From NCBI RefSeq assembly GCF_000733725.1, contig NZ_JMQM01000001.1, positions 2,108,001 to 2,172,000 of the forward strand: a stretch of DNA of 64,000 nt. Reading direction: 5' to 3'. How positions within the stretch are numbered: position 1 is the first letter of the stretch; each line of letters starts with the position of its first letter. Shown here one piece after another: positions 38,879 through 48,167 of this stretch. The notes under the pieces are model-generated. The model ran no database searches. It was not told the origin of the DNA and saw only the letters and a program-made list of their open reading frames with translations. This DNA comes from Nitratireductor basaltis. GTDB lineage: Bacteria; Pseudomonadota; Alphaproteobacteria; Rhizobiales; Rhizobiaceae. A program made the translations under genes and the position numbers.

Positions 38879-41800
38879 ATGCGCTGATCGACGCCGCCTT
38901 CTCGCGTGCCCGGGTGGTGGCGCTGACGCTCCTGCTCATCCTTGCGGCAGGCGCATTTGCCTATGTAGCCATTCCGAAGGAAAGTTCGCCCGAGGTTCCC
39001 ATTCCCACCATCTATGTGGTGACGACACTGTCCGGCATTTCGCCGGAAGACAGCGAACGCCTGCTGGTCGAGCCCCTTGAAACGGAGCTTGCCTCGATTT
39101 CCGGACTGAAGGAAATGCAGGGAAGTGCGGGAGAAGGCTACGCCTCCGTCACGTTGGAATTCGAGCCGGGCTTCGATTCGGAGGAAGCGCTCGACAAGGT
39201 GCGTGAGGCGGTGGACCGTGCGCGCACCGAACTGCCGGAGGACGCGACCGAGCCGAGCGTGAACGAGGTCAACACGGCGCTGTTTCCGATCCTGACTGCC
39301 ATTCTTTCGGGGCCCGTCCCCGAACGCACGCTCAACGCGCTTGCCGATGATCTGGAACAACGCATCGAAGGCGTGGACGGCGTTCTGGAAGTGGATGTGG
39401 GTGGTGCGCGCACCGAGCTTCTGGAAGTGCTTATCGATCCGACCGTATTCCAGACCTACAACATCTCCTTTGACGAGCTCATCAACCAGATCAACCGCAA
39501 CAACCGTCTGATTGCAGCGGGTGCCATCGAGACCGGTGCCGGACGGCTTGTGCTCAAGGTGCCGGGGCTGATCGAGGATCTGCAGGACGTGATGGAGCTT
39601 CCGGTCAAGGTGCGCGGTGACACGGTTGTCACCTTCGCGGATGTCGCGACTGTGCGGCGCAGCTTCGAGGACCCGTCGAGTTTTGCCCGCATCAACGGAC
39701 AGCCCGCACTCGCGCTTGAGGTGAAGAAGCGCTCGGGTGCCAACATCATCGATACCGTTGCGCGGGTTCGTGCGGCCATCGAGGAAGAAGCCTCCAACTG
39801 GCCCGACACGGTGCGCATCGACTACATGCAGGATGAGAGCGAGCAGGTGAAAACCATGCTCGGCGATCTGGAATCCAACGTGATTGCCGCGATCGTCCTG
39901 GTAATGATCGTCATTGTCTGGGCGCTTGGGCTTCGCTCCTCCATTCTGGTCGGGCTGGCCATTCCCGGCTCGTTTCTGAGCGGTGTAGCGGCTTTATGGG
40001 CGATGGGTTACACGATGAATATCGTTGTGCTTTTTTCGCTCATTCTGGTTGTCGGCATGCTGGTGGACGGTGCCATCGTGACGACCGAGCTTGCCGACCG
40101 AAAGCTGCAGGAAGGGCAAGGTCCGAAAGCAGCCTATGCCTTCGCGGCAAAGCGCATGGCATGGCCGATCATCGCCTCCACAGCCACGACGCTCAGCGTA
40201 TTCTTCCCGCTTCTGTTCTGGTCGGGTGTTGTGGGCGAATTCATGAAGTTCCTGCCGATCACGGTCATCCTGACGCTTGGTGCGTCGCTGGCAATGGCGC
40301 TCGTCTTCATCCCGGTCATGGGCGGCATCATCGGCAGACGCCAGCCGCAATCGGCGGCACAGAAGGCGCAGCTTCATCACGCTGAGATCGGCGATCCGCG
40401 GCACATGAAGGGTGCAGCCGGGCTTTACGTGCGCGTTCTGGAATGGGCCATCCTGCGGCCCGGCACCACACTGCTTCTGGCGATCGCAATGCTGTTGGGT
40501 GCTTTCAGTGCCTATTCCAGCCTTGGCCGCGGTCTCACCTTCTTTCCTGAAGTCGAGCCGGATTTCGCGCAGGTGCAGATCAGGGCACGCGACAATTTCT
40601 CCATCTATGAACGGGACGCGCTCGTGGCCAAGGTGGAGGAACGGCTGATGAAATATGACGAAGTGCGCAGCGTCTATGCACGTTCAATGTCGTCAAACCG
40701 TTCGGACGAGGAAGTGATCGGCACGATCCAGCTTGAACTCATCGACTGGGACGAGCGTCGCACGGCGGCAGAGATTTCCGAGCAGATCCGCGAGGAAATG
40801 ACAGCCATCCCGGGCATAGACGTTCAGGTGCAGACACAGTCGGGCGGGCCGACGGCGGGCAAACCGGTCAAGCTTGAACTGCGCTCGCGTGACCGCAATG
40901 TTCAGGAGCAGGCGGTTGAAGCGGTGCGTAAGGCCATGGCTCGGATCGGTGGTTTCACCGACATCACCGACAGCCGTCCCCTGCCCGGCGTTGAATGGCG
41001 GCTCAATGTGGACCGGTCCGAAGCCGCGCGTTTCGGCGCCGATGTCAGCCTGCTTGGGCAGGCAGTGCAACTTCTGACGCAAGGCATCACCGTCGCCGAC
41101 TATCGGCCCGATGACGCCGAGGGTGCGGTGGATATCCGCGTACGCTTCCCGCCCGGCGAGCGTACCCTTGAAGAACTGTCCAATCTGCGCGTTCCCACGC
41201 AGGTGGGCCTGATACCGGTCGGCAATTTCGTCCAGTCGGAACCCGCACCACGCACCGGCACGATCAAGCGCATCGATCAGCAGCGCGTGATCACCATCGA
41301 GTCGGACGTGGCACCGGGCGTACTGGTGAACGATCAGGTTCTGAAACTGCGTGCTGCCCTGCAGCAGATGGATCTTCCCGACAGTGTCACATGGTCTTTC
41401 GCAGGTGAAGCCGAGGACCAGCAGGACGCGATGGTGTTCCTGATCGGCGCATTCATCACGGCGATCGGGCTGATGTTCGCGATCCTGGTGACGCAGTTCA
41501 ACAGCTTCTATCAGGCGCTCGTGGTAATGTCGGCGATCATATTCTCCGTTGCCGGGGTGCTGCTTGGCCTTCTCGTTACCGGTCGTCCCTTCGGCGTGGT
41601 CATGGGCGGTATCGGCGTGATCGCGCTGGCCGGCATCGTCGTGAACAACAATATCGTTCTCATCGATACCTTCAATGATCTGAAGAAGACCGGCATGTCG
41701 CCCCTTGAGGCCGCCTTGCGCACGGGTGCGCAGCGTCTGCGGCCCGTTGTCCTGACCTCGCTCACAACCGCGCTTGGCCTCATGCCGATGGTGATCGGGC

Positions 41801-42033
41801 TCAATATCGACTTCATCAATCGGAGCATTGTCCATGGCGCGCCCAGCACACAGTGGTGGACGGAGCTTTCCAGCGCGATCGCCGGCGGCCTTGCAGTGGC
41901 AACCGTGCTGACGCTGGTGGTTACGCCTGCCATGCTGATGTTGCGGGAAAGCAGGTCACGCCGCAAAGGCCAAGAACGGCCTGCGCAAGCGCCCGCGAAG
42001 CAGGAGGTCGCCACGACTACGGGAAGGACATGA
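38875..42033 (+). CDS. RND-family efflux permease (AcrB/MexI-like)
   Basis: A 1052-residue inner-membrane antiporter with the RND topology: a first transmembrane helix (residues about 13-31), a large periplasmic loop (~40-335), a helix cluster with VFFPLLFWSGVVGEF, a second loop (~560-865) and a C-terminal cluster (IVVNNNIVLIDTFNDLKKTG, GAQRLRPVVLTSLTTALGLM). Proton-driven export of drugs or other hydrophobic compounds is expected. It is coupled to the adaptor gene. Confidence 0.95.
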   Translation: MNALIDAAFSRARVVALTLLLILAAGAFAYVAIPKESSPEVPIPTIYVVTTLSGISPEDSERLLVEPLETELASISGLKEMQGSAGEGYASVTLEFEPGFDSEEALDKVREAVDRARTELPEDATEPSVNEVNTALFPILTAILSGPVPERTLNALADDLEQRIEGVDGVLEVDVGGARTELLEVLIDPTVFQTYNISFDELINQINRNNRLIAAGAIETGAGRLVLKVPGLIEDLQDVMELPVKVRGDTVVTFADVATVRRSFEDPSSFARINGQPALALEVKKRSGANIIDTVARVRAAIEEEASNWPDTVRIDYMQDESEQVKTMLGDLESNVIAAIVLVMIVIVWALGLRSSILVGLAIPGSFLSGVAALWAMGYTMNIVVLFSLILVVGMLVDGAIVTTELADRKLQEGQGPKAAYAFAAKRMAWPIIASTATTLSVFFPLLFWSGVVGEFMKFLPITVILTLGASLAMALVFIPVMGGIIGRRQPQSAAQKAQLHHAEIGDPRHMKGAAGLYVRVLEWAILRPGTTLLLAIAMLLGAFSAYSSLGRGLTFFPEVEPDFAQVQIRARDNFSIYERDALVAKVEERLMKYDEVRSVYARSMSSNRSDEEVIGTIQLELIDWDERRTAAEISEQIREEMTAIPGIDVQVQTQSGGPTAGKPVKLELRSRDRNVQEQAVEAVRKAMARIGGFTDITDSRPLPGVEWRLNVDRSEAARFGADVSLLGQAVQLLTQGITVADYRPDDAEGAVDIRVRFPPGERTLEELSNLRVPTQVGLIPVGNFVQSEPAPRTGTIKRIDQQRVITIESDVAPGVLVNDQVLKLRAALQQMDLPDSVTWSFAGEAEDQQDAMVFLIGAFITAIGLMFAILVTQFNSFYQALVVMSAIIFSVAGVLLGLLVTGRPFGVVMGGIGVIALAGIVVNNNIVLIDTFNDLKKTGMSPLEAALRTGAQRLRPVVLTSLTTALGLMPMVIGLNIDFINRSIVHGAPSTQWWTELSSAIAGGLAVATVLTLVVTPAMLMLRESRSRRKGQERPAQAPAKQEVATTTGRT

Positions 42034-42050
42034 GGGAGAATGGTGCGGAA

Positions 42051-42127
42051 TGGTACGGTTGGGTGGATTCGAACCACCGACCTCAGGAGCCACAATCCTG
42101 CGCTCTAACCAACTGAGCTACAACCGC
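42051..42127 (-). tRNA. tRNA-His (anticodon GUG), alphaproteobacterial type
   Basis: The minus strand gives acceptor GCGGTTG/CAACCGT, anticodon loop TTGTGGC with anticodon GTG, T-arm GGTGGTTCGAATCCACC, discriminator A73 and an encoded CCA (42053-42051). Canonical tRNA-His has an encoded or added G-1 opposite C73; here the base before G1 is T and position 73 is A, with a G1-U72 pair. This is the diverged form known in alphaproteobacteria. Confidence 0.95.
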
Positions 42128-42232
42128 ATGCGTCTCGTGTGACTGCGCTGGGGTCAATACGAGCAATCGGCGTCTTTTTCAAGAGCCATAGGCGACTAAT
42201 TCTCATCTGCCGCACGATAGTCCTGAAAAAAG

Positions 42233-42262
42233 AAAAGACCGGGGGGAGGAGCCCGGTCTTTT
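42233..42262. terminator. Bidirectional intrinsic terminator
   Basis: AAAAGACCGGG (42233-42243) pairs perfectly with CCCGGTCTTTT (42252-42262), an 11-bp stem with an 8-base loop and a T run on both strands (longer on the minus strand, TTTTCTTTTTT). It lies between the RND/tRNA-His region and the kinase gene and should insulate both. Confidence 0.88.
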
Positions 42263-42589
42263 CACGTTTTGGACCGGCGGGAGGAGGAGGAGGGCCGGCC
42301 CGAAACTCTGGCGCGTATATAGTTATGACGATTCCGCTTGTCGCCGCGACGGAGTGTCTCAGGGGAAAATTCCTGCGCAATCGCAGTTGCACGATCAGCG
42401 CATGTGATCTTCAACATTTGCAGCGTGATCATCATTCGCGTGAGCAGGAGAGTGTGAGGTGGATGAAGTCGCCACGACAGTGACAGCAGTTCCTTTCCCA
42501 GATGATTAAAGTTTTACAGATTAACCACGCCCCGGGATTACGCTGTGTGCAAGCTTGAGCCTTGTGGACGCTTGCAGGCCATGGCCTTA

Positions 42590-42604
42590 TTAACGACCGG
42601 TTAA
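42590..42604 (+). promoter_or_regulatory. CtrA-binding site (TTAA-N7-TTAA)
   Basis: TTAACGACCGGTTAA matches the full CtrA consensus, two TTAA half-sites seven bases apart. It is 38 bases upstream of the chosen start of the histidine kinase, within the likely promoter. CtrA is the alphaproteobacterial master cell-cycle regulator, so control of this DivJ/PleC/PdhS-like gene by CtrA is plausible. Confidence 0.65.
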
Positions 42605-42642
42605 TTCTGTTATACTCAGGCGGATGTAACGGTTCGGTATTG

Positions 42643-45600
42643 ATGGCTTCGGCGACTTATTCCTTTCTGGATATTGCAGTTCTCGACGAGGTGCGGCAGC
42701 GGCTCGTGGACGGGCAATCGCTCGCAATCCTGCTGCCGGATCTCTCGGAAATTCTCTGGGCCAATGCCTCCGGAGCGAAGCTGTTCGGGCATGACGACAT
42801 CGAAGCAGCTATCGGTGGACAGCCAAGGCTTGGCGAGACGGCACTGCGCCAGATGCGCGCTGCAGCCGGTTTCCCGGGTATCGGCAACAGCCGACCGGTT
42901 GCCATGCGCCTTACCCGCGGCCTGAAAAGCACGATCATCCAACTTGAAGCCACGGGCATCGCCCTGCCCGATGGGGAGCCCGCAGTTCTGATCTCACAGA
43001 ACGTGGAAGAGGTTGACCGGGAAACGGTCACTCAGGGACTCGTTTCAGGTTTCAGTGAACCCGGCCACTTTGCTGCCGTGCTGGATGAAGGCGGCACTGT
43101 TCTTGCAGCCTCTGCCGGTTTCGATGCGCTGGGCCTTCCACAGACACTGCTTTCAAGCCTGATGGATGAGGTGCGCGCTGAGGATGACCGCCTCGTCAAA
43201 CGGCGTCTGGCAGGAAGCGGCGGGCTTTATCCGGCGGGTCTCGCCTGCATTGCGGACGAGCCGCTTCTGGGCCTTCTTCTGGTTATCGATGACGGGACAC
43301 CCCTGCCCGCGCCCAGACCGGCACCCATCGCCGAAGCCGAGCCCGCTCCGGTCATTCGTGAAGCACAGCAGGAATCCGCAGAGCCTTCGGCGGAAGACGA
43401 CGATGTCGTCCAAGATGAAGCGGTATCTTTGTCAGAGGCTGGAAACGTTTTCGAAGCGAAGGACGAAACTCCTGAAACTTTCACTTCGACCGAAGATCAG
43501 GACGAGGCTGTTCAATCAGCTGAGGCAGATCCGGCTGAACCTTCCGGATCATCGCTTGCAAGTCAGCAACCATCAGAAGAACAGCGGGTTCGCCGCTCCG
43601 TCCGCTTTGCGTGGCGCACGGATGCGGAAGGTCGTTTCTCGGCGATATCCGACGAGTTTCGCCAAGCGGTGGGTGACACAGCCAGTGATGTGATCGGCCG
43701 CCGTTTCCGTGATGTCTCCAACGCGTTTGGTCTGGACAGCGACGGTTCGATCGCCCGTCTCCTTGAGCGGCGCGACACATGGTCGGGACGCACCGTGCTG
43801 TGGCCCGTGGCTGGAACTTCGCGGAAGATACCCGTCGATCTGGCAGCCTTGCCGGTCTATGGCCGGGGTCGCGTGTTCGAGGGTTTCCGCGGCTTCGGCA
43901 TCGCCCGCCTTGCAGAAGCGGTCGACGATCCGGAAGGGATCGGTCTTGTGCTGGTGCCGGGGCTCCAGTCCGAAACCGGGACTGAAGCAGCCCAGGACGA
44001 GCCTGGGTGGCCAGAGGACAAGCCTTCACCTGCGCCCACTGGTGAAGAAAAAGAGCACGAGCGGGAAGATCAGCACCTGTCGGAAGGCTCCGAGGAAGAC
44101 GAAGACCCGTTTTCCGGTGAGACGCCGGCATTGGAGAGCGCCCTACGTCCCCGCGACAGCAACAGTGACACGGTGGTGCGGATAGCTGATGCGAGCGTTG
44201 CGCCACGCGACGGCGGGCTCTCGCCCAGCGAGCGGACGGCATTTCGGGAAATCGGCGAACGCCTGCGGAAGGCCAATGCAGCGCTAATCGAGCGTGAAAA
44301 GCTTCGCGCGCAAGAGGCTGGTGATACGGAAGCCGTTTCTCCGCAAGAAGTTGCAGAGCGCATCTCTCAGGAACAGGTTGATTTGCTCCCGGATGCAGAG
44401 CCTGCAGCTGAAGCGCAAAACCATAAGGATGATATCGCTGGGCTGGATGGCGACGAGCACGCGTCAGAGGCAGCCAGTCACGATGCGCCGCCAGATCCCC
44501 AGGCCTTGCTGGAACAGCCAACCCGTCAGGCGACAGAAGAAGAGCCTGCAGCGCCCACGCGTCGGCGTGTGGTGTTCCTCAATCCGATTGAGGAAGACGC
44601 GGAAGATGCCGCCGATACAGCATCTGGCGCAGAGGGTGAGGCGAGTGACCTGACCGCAGAGGAAGAGACTGCGCGTCCCGGCGAAGAGATCGACGATTGG
44701 TATTTTGAAGCCGACACGCCAGATGCGGAAGAATCCGGCGGGACGGGAGAAGAACCTGCTGCAAGCGCGACGGAAGATGAGGCAGCGGCCAGTGAAGAGA
44801 CGCGGGCGGACAATGTCCTGCCTTTCGTCAACGAACAGCATGAAGATGTTGCCGGTGAAACACCGGTGGAGACGGAGGCCAGACCGGAATCCGCGACTGC
44901 TTCCGAGCCTTCCAGCGAAGCCTTCGAGCCAGAGCAGGACAGCGCTGGTGATGACGCCATTGTCGCAGACAGTGCAGATGCGAGCGGGCAGGCGCAGGAT
45001 GACGACGAAACGCTCCCGGGTTCCTCTGAAGAGGATGCCGGAGCGGAGGAGAACGTCTCTGCGGAATTAGCGCACGGTGCGCCCCATGAAGACACCGAAG
45101 ATGAGGCCCCGGCGCCTGAAGCGCCTGAGGGCGCGGCCCACCTATCCGAAATCGAAACCGACGATATCGAGGGCGTTGACGATGGCGCTCATCAACACGA
45201 CGCGGAGGCCGAGCCTCGAGAATTCGCTTCATCCTCGAGCGAGGGGATAGATGAAGGTGATGCCGCCCCTGCTGCCGAAATGGGAGCGGACGACCAGGAG
45301 CAAGAGCGCTCGGTTGTGCCGCAGCCGCCGGCTGCCGAACCTTCACGCACCGTTACGTATCTGCCTTCAGCCTATGCCCATGCCGCCCGCGCGGTGGAGC
45401 CTGCGCGCGGAAGCGATATAGCGCTGCTTCAGGGACTGCCGCTTGCAGTTCTGGTACATTCGGGCGAACGGCTTCACTTCGCCAACCGCGAATTCCTGAA
45501 GCTCACCGGCTATGAAGACATTGCCGAACTGGAAGCCAAGGGCGGTCTGGAAGCGCTGTTCGGCGAATCCCATGCAAGTGCAGAGCCGGGTGAAGACCAT

Positions 45601-46872
45601 CATGCCATGGCGCTCCGCCACGCGGATGGGACGGAAGAGCCGGTCGAAGCACATCTGCAGTCGATCACCTGGCAGGGCCGCAAGGCACTCGCATTGGCAA
45701 TCTGGCCGATCCGGCCTGTGCGGAGCGAGCATTCACCGGAACGCGTTTGGGAACTCGAGGCGCGGCTGGAAGAAATGCGTGCCATTGTCGATACGGCGAC
45801 CGACGGCATCTGTGTGATTGCCAATGACGGCACGATCCGCTCCATCAACCGACCGGCCGAGGCGCTGTTCGGTTTCGACGCGGAAAATGTCACGGGCAAA
45901 CCCTTCACCTCGCTTTTCGCGATCGAAAGCCAGCGGCAGGTGAAGGACTATCTGACCGCAATTTCGGGCAATGGCGTTGCAAGCGTGCTCAATGACGGGC
46001 GCCAGGTGATTGGTCGCGAGGCGCAGGGCCGCTTCATTCCGCTCTTCGTCAATATCGGGCGCCTGCCCAACCAGAGCGGCTATTGCGCAGTCCTTCGTGA
46101 CATCACGCACTGGAAGCGCACCGAGGACGAGCTGAACCGCGCGAAGGCGCAGGCGGAACAGGCTTCTTCGCAGAAGAGCGAGTTCCTGGCACGGGTGAGC
46201 CACGAGATCCGCACGCCGCTCAATGCGATCATCGGATTCTCCGAACTGATGATCGACGAGAAATTCGGCACGATCGGCAATGATCGCTACCGGGACTATC
46301 TGCGCGACATCAATCGCTCCGGCAATCACGTGCTGGATCTGGTCAACGACCTGCTCGACATATCGAAGATCGAGGCCGGTCAGCAGGACATGCATTATGA
46401 GCCGGTTTCACTGAATGAGACGCTTGGGCAGATAGTGGCGATGATGCAGCCGCAAGCCAATAGCGACCGGGTGATCATCCGCTCGAGCTTCTCCTCACGC
46501 CTGCCCGATGTGATCGCTGACCCGCGCAGCGTGCGTCAGATCGCGATCAATCTCCTGTCGAATGCGGTGCGCTACACGCCGGCGGGCGGACAGGTGATCG
46601 TCTCCACGGCCTATAGCCACGATGGCTCCGTGGCGCTGCGGGTACGCGACACGGGCGTCGGCATGACGGGGGCGGAGATCGAGGAGGCACTGAAGCCCTT
46701 CAAGCAGATCAATTCGCTGAAGCGCAAGCGCGGGGAAGGAACCGGGCTCGGCCTGCCATTGACCCGTGCAATGACAGAAGCCAATCGCGCAAAGTTCTCC
46801 ATCACCTCGACCCCCGGCGAGGGAACCCTCGTGGAGATCATCTTCCCTCCTGCCCGCGTGCTGGCGGACTGA
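42643..46872 (+). CDS. PAS-domain sensor histidine kinase of the DivJ/PleC/PdhS type
   Basis: A 1409-residue soluble kinase. Residues about 1-220 are two PAS-like regions (SLAILLPDLSEILWANASGA), 315-430 a third (RFAWRTDAEGRFSAISDEFR), ~450-900 a long acidic disordered linker, ~920-1150 two PAS domains (LAVLVHSGERLHFANREFLK; ATDGICVIANDGTIRSINRP). HisKA follows with His1187 in RVSHEIRTPLNAIIGFSELM, then HATPase with N-box INLLSNAVRYTP, DTGVGM and GEGTGLGLPLT. It resembles Brucella PdhS, a DivK/cell-cycle kinase. The start is placed at MASATYSF. Confidence 0.85.
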   Translation: MASATYSFLDIAVLDEVRQRLVDGQSLAILLPDLSEILWANASGAKLFGHDDIEAAIGGQPRLGETALRQMRAAAGFPGIGNSRPVAMRLTRGLKSTIIQLEATGIALPDGEPAVLISQNVEEVDRETVTQGLVSGFSEPGHFAAVLDEGGTVLAASAGFDALGLPQTLLSSLMDEVRAEDDRLVKRRLAGSGGLYPAGLACIADEPLLGLLLVIDDGTPLPAPRPAPIAEAEPAPVIREAQQESAEPSAEDDDVVQDEAVSLSEAGNVFEAKDETPETFTSTEDQDEAVQSAEADPAEPSGSSLASQQPSEEQRVRRSVRFAWRTDAEGRFSAISDEFRQAVGDTASDVIGRRFRDVSNAFGLDSDGSIARLLERRDTWSGRTVLWPVAGTSRKIPVDLAALPVYGRGRVFEGFRGFGIARLAEAVDDPEGIGLVLVPGLQSETGTEAAQDEPGWPEDKPSPAPTGEEKEHEREDQHLSEGSEEDEDPFSGETPALESALRPRDSNSDTVVRIADASVAPRDGGLSPSERTAFREIGERLRKANAALIEREKLRAQEAGDTEAVSPQEVAERISQEQVDLLPDAEPAAEAQNHKDDIAGLDGDEHASEAASHDAPPDPQALLEQPTRQATEEEPAAPTRRRVVFLNPIEEDAEDAADTASGAEGEASDLTAEEETARPGEEIDDWYFEADTPDAEESGGTGEEPAASATEDEAAASEETRADNVLPFVNEQHEDVAGETPVETEARPESATASEPSSEAFEPEQDSAGDDAIVADSADASGQAQDDDETLPGSSEEDAGAEENVSAELAHGAPHEDTEDEAPAPEAPEGAAHLSEIETDDIEGVDDGAHQHDAEAEPREFASSSSEGIDEGDAAPAAEMGADDQEQERSVVPQPPAAEPSRTVTYLPSAYAHAARAVEPARGSDIALLQGLPLAVLVHSGERLHFANREFLKLTGYEDIAELEAKGGLEALFGESHASAEPGEDHHAMALRHADGTEEPVEAHLQSITWQGRKALALAIWPIRPVRSEHSPERVWELEARLEEMRAIVDTATDGICVIANDGTIRSINRPAEALFGFDAENVTGKPFTSLFAIESQRQVKDYLTAISGNGVASVLNDGRQVIGREAQGRFIPLFVNIGRLPNQSGYCAVLRDITHWKRTEDELNRAKAQAEQASSQKSEFLARVSHEIRTPLNAIIGFSELMIDEKFGTIGNDRYRDYLRDINRSGNHVLDLVNDLLDISKIEAGQQDMHYEPVSLNETLGQIVAMMQPQANSDRVIIRSSFSSRLPDVIADPRSVRQIAINLLSNAVRYTPAGGQVIVSTAYSHDGSVALRVRDTGVGMTGAEIEEALKPFKQINSLKRKRGEGTGLGLPLTRAMTEANRAKFSITSTPGEGTLVEIIFPPARVLAD

Positions 46873-46940
46873 TGCGTCCTCTTCATCGGCGCGCGGTTTT
46901 TTGAACAATTCTAATCTTGCGCCAATGAAAACTTAAATCT

Positions 46941-46955
46941 TGACCAATTAACTCA
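46941..46955. promoter_or_regulatory. Iron-responsive (IRO/RirA-type) box
   Basis: TGACCAATTAACTCA fits TGA-N9-TCA, the iron-responsive operator recognised by RirA in rhizobia. It lies about 90 bases upstream of the iron-binding-protein gene in an AT-rich promoter stretch. A RirA-repressed iron-uptake promoter is the natural reading. Confidence 0.62.
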
Positions 46956-47042
46956 TATAAGCGATAGCAGGCTCGCAACCGCGCCAAATGGCGGGAGAGT
47001 TTAAACCACGGGTGTTTGGACCCGTTGGAGAGGAGTCAATTC

Positions 47043-48092
47043 ATGCGCATGCTTTCCAAGACGCTTGCTGCCGGACTGGTCGCTTTGGGCACTGTCAGCA
47101 GCTTCAGCATCAACGCTGCTCAGGCAGAAGGTACGGTCAATGTCTATTCCTACCGTCAGCCTTTCCTGATCCAGCCGCTGCTGGACGCCTTCACCGAGAA
47201 GACCGGCATCGCCACAGAAGTTCTCTTCCTCGACAAGGGTCTTGAAGATCGCATCGCCGCTGAAGGCGAGAATTCCCCGGCAGACGTTATCCTGACTGTT
47301 GATATCGGCCGTCTGATCAATGTCGAGGAGAAGGGCATCACCCAGACCGTCGACAGCGAGACCATCAACGAGAACATTCCGGCGGAATTCCGCGATCCGG
47401 AAGGTCAGTGGTTCGGCCTGACGACGCGTGGCCGCGTGGTCTATGCCTCCAAGGATCGTGTCGAGCAGGACACGATCACCTATGAAGAGCTTGCCGACCC
47501 GAAGTGGAAGGGCAAGATCTGCCTGCGCAGCGGTCAGCACATGTACAATATCGCGCTTTTCGCCTCCATGATCGCCCATCACGGCGAGGAAGAGGCCGAG
47601 AAGTGGATGAAAGGCCTCAAGGCCAATCTCGCCCGCAAGCCGAACGGCAATGACCGCGCACAGGCACAGGGCATCTTCTCCGGTGAGTGCGATCTGGGCA
47701 TCGGCAACACCTACTATGTCGGCAAGATGCTGACCAATGAGGAAGAGCCGGAGCAGAAAGACTGGGCGAACGCCATCAAGGTTCTGTTCCCGAACTCCGA
47801 AGAACGCGGCACGCATGTGAACATCTCCGGCATGGCCATGGCGAAGCATGCGCCAAACCGCGAAAATGCGCTCAAGCTGATGGAATTCCTGGCAAGCGCC
47901 GAGGCACAGTCCATCTACGCGGAAGAGAATTTCGAATATCCGGTTCTGCCGGGAGCGGAAGTTTCCGAGATGGTGCAGTCATTCGGCGAGATCAAGCCGG
48001 ACAGCCTGCCATTGGAAGAGATCGCCGCTCATCGCAAGGCAGCCTCCGAAATGGTTGACCGCGTTGGCCTTGATGAAGGTCCGGAAAGCTGA
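47043..48092 (+). CDS. fbpA: Fe(3+) ABC transporter substrate-binding protein
   Basis: A 349-residue periplasmic protein with a signal peptide (cleavage after about residue 28, AAQA-EG) and the FbpA/FutA fold: VNVYSYRQPFLIQPLLDAFT, then PADVILTVDIGRL, and NTYYVGKML with the paired Tyr that bind Fe(III). It should carry ferric iron to the inner-membrane permease. GGAGAGGAG precedes the ATG. An iron-responsive box lies upstream, and a hairpin separates it from the permease gene. Confidence 0.92.
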   Translation: MRMLSKTLAAGLVALGTVSSFSINAAQAEGTVNVYSYRQPFLIQPLLDAFTEKTGIATEVLFLDKGLEDRIAAEGENSPADVILTVDIGRLINVEEKGITQTVDSETINENIPAEFRDPEGQWFGLTTRGRVVYASKDRVEQDTITYEELADPKWKGKICLRSGQHMYNIALFASMIAHHGEEEAEKWMKGLKANLARKPNGNDRAQAQGIFSGECDLGIGNTYYVGKMLTNEEEPEQKDWANAIKVLFPNSEERGTHVNISGMAMAKHAPNRENALKLMEFLASAEAQSIYAEENFEYPVLPGAEVSEMVQSFGEIKPDSLPLEEIAAHRKAASEMVDRVGLDEGPES

Positions 48093-48120
48093 TCGACTGA
48101 CACATAGTTCTTACCGTGCG

Positions 48121-48139
48121 CCGGGCCCTTTGGGCCCGG
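48121..48139 (+). terminator. Hairpin between binding-protein and permease genes (attenuator)
   Basis: CCGGGCCC-TTT-GGGCCCGG is a perfect 8-bp stem with a 3-base loop followed by TTTGC. Such hairpins between binding-protein and permease genes commonly stabilise or partly terminate transcripts so that the binding protein is made in excess. Confidence 0.68.
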
Positions 48140-48167
48140 TTTGCATGTCAGCAGGTGCTTCGATGCG

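Larger units (their letters stand above)
42128..42642. other. Intergenic region between tRNA-His and the histidine kinase
   Basis: About 515 bases with no convincing gene. It holds a bidirectional terminator hairpin (42233-42262), the palindrome GGGCCGGCCC (about 42293-42302), AT-rich sequence near 42500-42525, and the TTAA-N7-TTAA box at 42590-42604 shortly before the kinase start. The plus-strand frame 42139-42483 lacks a ribosome site and known features. Confidence 0.7.

Noticed and set aside
40693-41835. 380-codon minus-strand frame within the RND gene
   Set aside because: Antisense frame inside a long, intact pump gene; composition (His/Asp/Glu/Arg-rich) is typical of shadow frames.
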